Below, one piece after another: positions 6,292-7,252 of a stretch of DNA of 7,252 bases (the stretch's first letter is position 1; each line of letters starts with the position of its first letter). The notes below the pieces were generated by a model. That model was not told the DNA's origin. It did not search any database and saw nothing but the letters and a program-made list of their open reading frames with translations. The stretch is from an uncultured Bacilli bacterium. Lineage in GTDB: Bacteria > Bacillota_I > Bacilli_A > RF39 > UBA660. The position numbers and the translations under genes were made by a program. The stretch spans positions 1 through 7,252 of the forward strand of contig CALVIA010000049.1 in assembly GCA_944329255.1 (NCBI GenBank), written 5' to 3'.

Positions 6292-6562
6292 CCAACTTTA
6301 ATAAAATATCCTTTAGATAACTTAATTTTAAATATTTCATATAATTATTACAATCATATTTTTTATCTTCAATTATATTTAAATTATCTAACACTACATA
6401 ATTTATATTTCTTTTATCTAGTTCACATAAATTATTATTAAAATTTATATATCCAAGTATTCTTTTATCTCTTTCATAAGATATATATTTATCTTTCGAT
6501 AAAAGTAAAATAACACTTCTTTTATTTCTCATCTTTAATATTTTATATCTATTATACTTCAT
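6287..6562 (-). CDS. Second MutS-domain-I-like small protein (MSL2), divergent paralogue of MSL1
   Basis: This 91-residue protein lies between the target gene and TR. It lines up with MSL1: 'LCELDKRNINYVVLDNLNI' followed by 'CNNYMKYLKLS' matches MSL1 'LNKLSECKINYKIINSDVN' followed by 'KNNYNKYLDLG', sharing L..L....INY, an N and the N-Y-x-KYL-x-L pattern. The first part (RSVILLLSKDKYISYERD, about 14-32) takes the place of MSL1 'GGFYVVFGDDSIIFYY', but the Phe-Tyr pair of the MutS-like loop is gone. It therefore looks like a shorter, more diverged relative that is unlikely to contact a mismatch in the MutS way. The ATG (6562-6560) has a GAGG 12 bases upstream, further than usual, and a weak GGAA nearer. 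Function is unknown; position suggests a role in the DGR, or a degenerating duplicate. Confidence 0.65.
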   Translation of the reverse strand: MKYNRYKILKMRNKRSVILLLSKDKYISYERDKRILGYINFNNNLCELDKRNINYVVLDNLNIIEDKKYDCNNYMKYLKLSYLKDILLKLE

Positions 6563-6574
6563 TTTTCCAAATTA

Positions 6575-6625
6575 CCTCGCTCCCGCTGGGTCCCTACCCA
6601 CCTAGGTCGCGTTTTTAGGTTAACC
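6575..6625 (-). other. G+C-rich palindromic element between target gene and MSL2
   Basis: The 70-base gap between the target stop (6635-6633) and the MSL2 start holds a block of very high G+C content (6575-6611) flanked by A+T-rich DNA. It contains three perfect palindromic units: GGTTAACC (6618-6625), ACCTAGGT (6600-6607), and the hairpin TGGGT-CCCT-ACCCA (6587-6600, 5-bp stem, 4-base loop), the last two sharing one base. In the Bordetella phage DGR a G+C-rich hairpin/cruciform with a 4-base loop lies just downstream of VR and is needed for efficient homing. This element is also downstream, but about 86 bases from VR. No T-tract follows, so it does not look like a terminator. Confidence 0.55.
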
Positions 6626-6632
6626 ATAATTT

Positions 6633-7252
6633 TTAGCTTGCTTTTAATATATATGGATTACTACTACTTCCGTCTCCACTTTCTATTAGGATATTAGATT
6701 TTAGATATATGGCCGGCCAAACCCCATTAGCATTGTACGCATTGCTGAAGTTCGCACTCCCACTGCTGCTCACACTGAACACATTGCGGCTATTACCAGA
6801 GTCAGGCGACATTGTCCAATAGTAGCTGCTTTTATGTAACCAATTGTTATTTTTGCATTTTGCATTACTATAATCATAATTCCCATCAATATATGTAGCT
6901 CCTGCTCTTAAATCACTTCTACATTCACTATCTGTACTTGCATATCCATAATCACTTGGATATATTAATCCAACTGGTCCATTCCATTTTGTTTTAGCTA
7001 TATCAGTATATCCACTATATACTTTTGTTCCTCTTTCGTTATTATATGAATCTAGTGTTGGTAAACCATATGGAGGTGTACTTGGATTACTATATCCTTG
7101 TCCTCCCAAGTACCATATTGCATTCTCATCTACCATATTTTTTAATGTTGAATTAATTGTTGCTGTTGGACATTCTTTTGTTGTATTATTTTGTCCTCCA
7201 TAACATTCACTTGGATATGTTCCTCCATAAAAACCATCATTTAATAGTATAT
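6633..7252 (-). CDS. DGR target protein, C-terminal lectin/FGE-like domain with variable repeat (5' end missing)
   Basis: The reading frame stays open from the stop (6635-6633) to the right edge: 38 more codons (GFYGGTYPSECYGGQNNTTK region) precede the Met at 7136-7134, so that Met is internal and the protein is at least 205 residues. The domain pattern, counting from that Met, is AIWYLGG (6-12), ERGTKVYSG (34-42), GLIYPSDYGYA (56-66), a Cys pair region (C72, C94), WTMSPDSGNSR (107-117), then VWPAIYLKS (139-147) and GDGSSSNPYIL (154-164). This matches C-type-lectin/FGE-fold proteins that serve as targets in Bacillota DGRs, with diversified residues on a ligand-binding face. The variable residues are D112, R117, S121, S123, S127, F130 and S131. 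It is likely exported, but the N-terminal signal or anchor is outside the window. No start, promoter or ribosome site can be judged. Confidence 0.9.
   Translation of the reverse strand, partial: ILLNDGFYGGTYPSECYGGQNNTTKECPTATINSTLKNMVDENAIWYLGGQGYSNPSTPPYGLPTLDSYNNERGTKVYSGYTDIAKTKWNGPVGLIYPSDYGYASTDSECRSDLRAGATYIDGNYDYSNAKCKNNNWLHKSSYYWTMSPDSGNSRNVFSVSSSGSANFSNAYNANGVWPAIYLKSNILIESGDGSSSNPYILKAS
6711..6725 (-). other. Putative IMH (initiation of mutagenic homing) end of VR
   Basis: The 3' end of VR on the coding strand, GGGGTTTGGCCGGCC, is G+C-rich, has no adenine and matches the TR end exactly. In studied DGRs this 3' G+C block (IMH) fixes direction and the point where cDNA integration starts, and the VR rather than TR carries the functional version. 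It ends in the GGCCGGCC palindrome and codes for Gly-Val-Trp-Pro-Ala. Homology with TR stops abruptly one base after it. Confidence 0.7.
6711..6810 (-). repeat. DGR variable repeat (VR), 100 bp, inside the target gene
   Basis: This segment encodes S110 to A142 of the target (counting from the internal Met at 7136). Compared with TR, plus-strand changes are at 6745, 6748, 6749, 6757, 6769, 6775, 6787, 6788 and 6803, every one facing a TR thymine, which is adenine on the coding strand. Seven of the 13 TR Asn codons are altered: N to D, R, S, S, S, F and S. The other 70 non-adenine positions are all unchanged. Nine of nine changes at 30% of the sites would have a chance near 2 in 100,000 if changes were random. 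Confidence 0.97.

Larger units (their letters stand above)
4212..7252 (-). mobile_element. Diversity-generating retroelement (DGR): target-MSL-TR-MSL-avd-RT
   Basis: All core parts of a DGR lie together on one strand. They are a reverse transcriptase with the DGR-type IGNMTSQ motif, an Avd-like accessory protein, a template repeat in non-coding DNA, and a matching variable repeat near the 3' end of a lectin-like target gene whose differences fall only at template adenines. Two small MutS-domain-I-like genes are added. DGRs do not excise or spread as transposons do; they rewrite VR by retrohoming while TR stays constant. No integrase, transposase or phage structural gene is visible, so chromosomal residence is likely. 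Everything from RT to MSL is visibly more A+T-rich than leuS. The right boundary is outside the window. Confidence 0.95.

Noticed and set aside
6169..6441. Plus-strand open frame of 90 codons across TR and the MSL2 end
   Set aside because: It overlaps TR and a minus-strand gene, has no ribosome site, and its Leu/Tyr-rich product is what reverse reading of A+T-rich Asn/Lys codons gives.
6575..6611. Intrinsic terminator of the target gene
   Set aside because: The hairpin stem is only 5 bp and is followed by GGTAATTTGG-type sequence on the transcribed sense, with no T-tract.
6147..6810. TR/VR pair as a simple duplication or insertion-sequence ends
   Set aside because: Mismatches restricted to adenines on one strand and the neighbouring RT/Avd cannot be explained by ordinary duplication; no transposase or target-site duplication is seen.

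Overview
The window is about 7.2 kb of very A+T-rich DNA in which every supportable gene reads on the minus strand. The standard genetic code fits: one gene ends in TGA, and Trp is TGG. A T-box leader on leuS, strong AGGAGG-type ribosome binding sites and low G+C point to a low-GC Bacillota, probably an uncultured gut-type Bacilli or Clostridia lineage. The lineage is inferred from style and is not proven.

In order of transcription (right to left), positions 7252 to 4212 hold a diversity-generating retroelement (DGR). Its parts are: the 3' part of a variable target gene whose C-terminal domain looks like a C-type-lectin/FGE-type fold (6633-7252, 5' end outside the window), with a 100-bp variable repeat VR at 6711-6810; a short G+C-rich palindrome-rich element (6575-6625); a small MutS-domain-I-like gene (6287-6562); the 100-bp template repeat TR (6147-6246); a structured non-coding spacer (5936-6146); a second MutS-domain-I-like gene (5579-5935); avd (5257-5586); and the DGR reverse transcriptase (4212-5267). 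TR and VR differ at nine positions. All nine are adenines in TR read on the coding strand, and they change seven of thirteen Asn (AAY) codons. This is the mark of adenine-directed mutagenic homing and indicates the system has acted.

Positions 4190 to 1004 hold a housekeeping unit: a sigma-A-type promoter, a leucine T-box leader with terminator/antiterminator, leuS (leucyl-tRNA synthetase), trmL (tRNA wobble 2'-O-methyltransferase) one base after it, and an intrinsic terminator. Positions 1005 to 1 start a third unit: its own promoter, a CpaB/RcpC-like SAF-domain protein, then the first 31 codons of a CpaF/TadA-like secretion ATPase. Together these suggest a Tad/Flp pilus assembly operon running off the left edge.

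In the DGR, the RT with Avd copies the TR-containing RNA while misincorporating at adenines, and the mutated cDNA replaces VR in the target gene, diversifying a presumed surface ligand-binding face. The features most worth a second look are the two MutS-N-like genes bracketing TR, the RNA structure between TR and the protein genes, and the G+C-rich palindromic element after the target gene.
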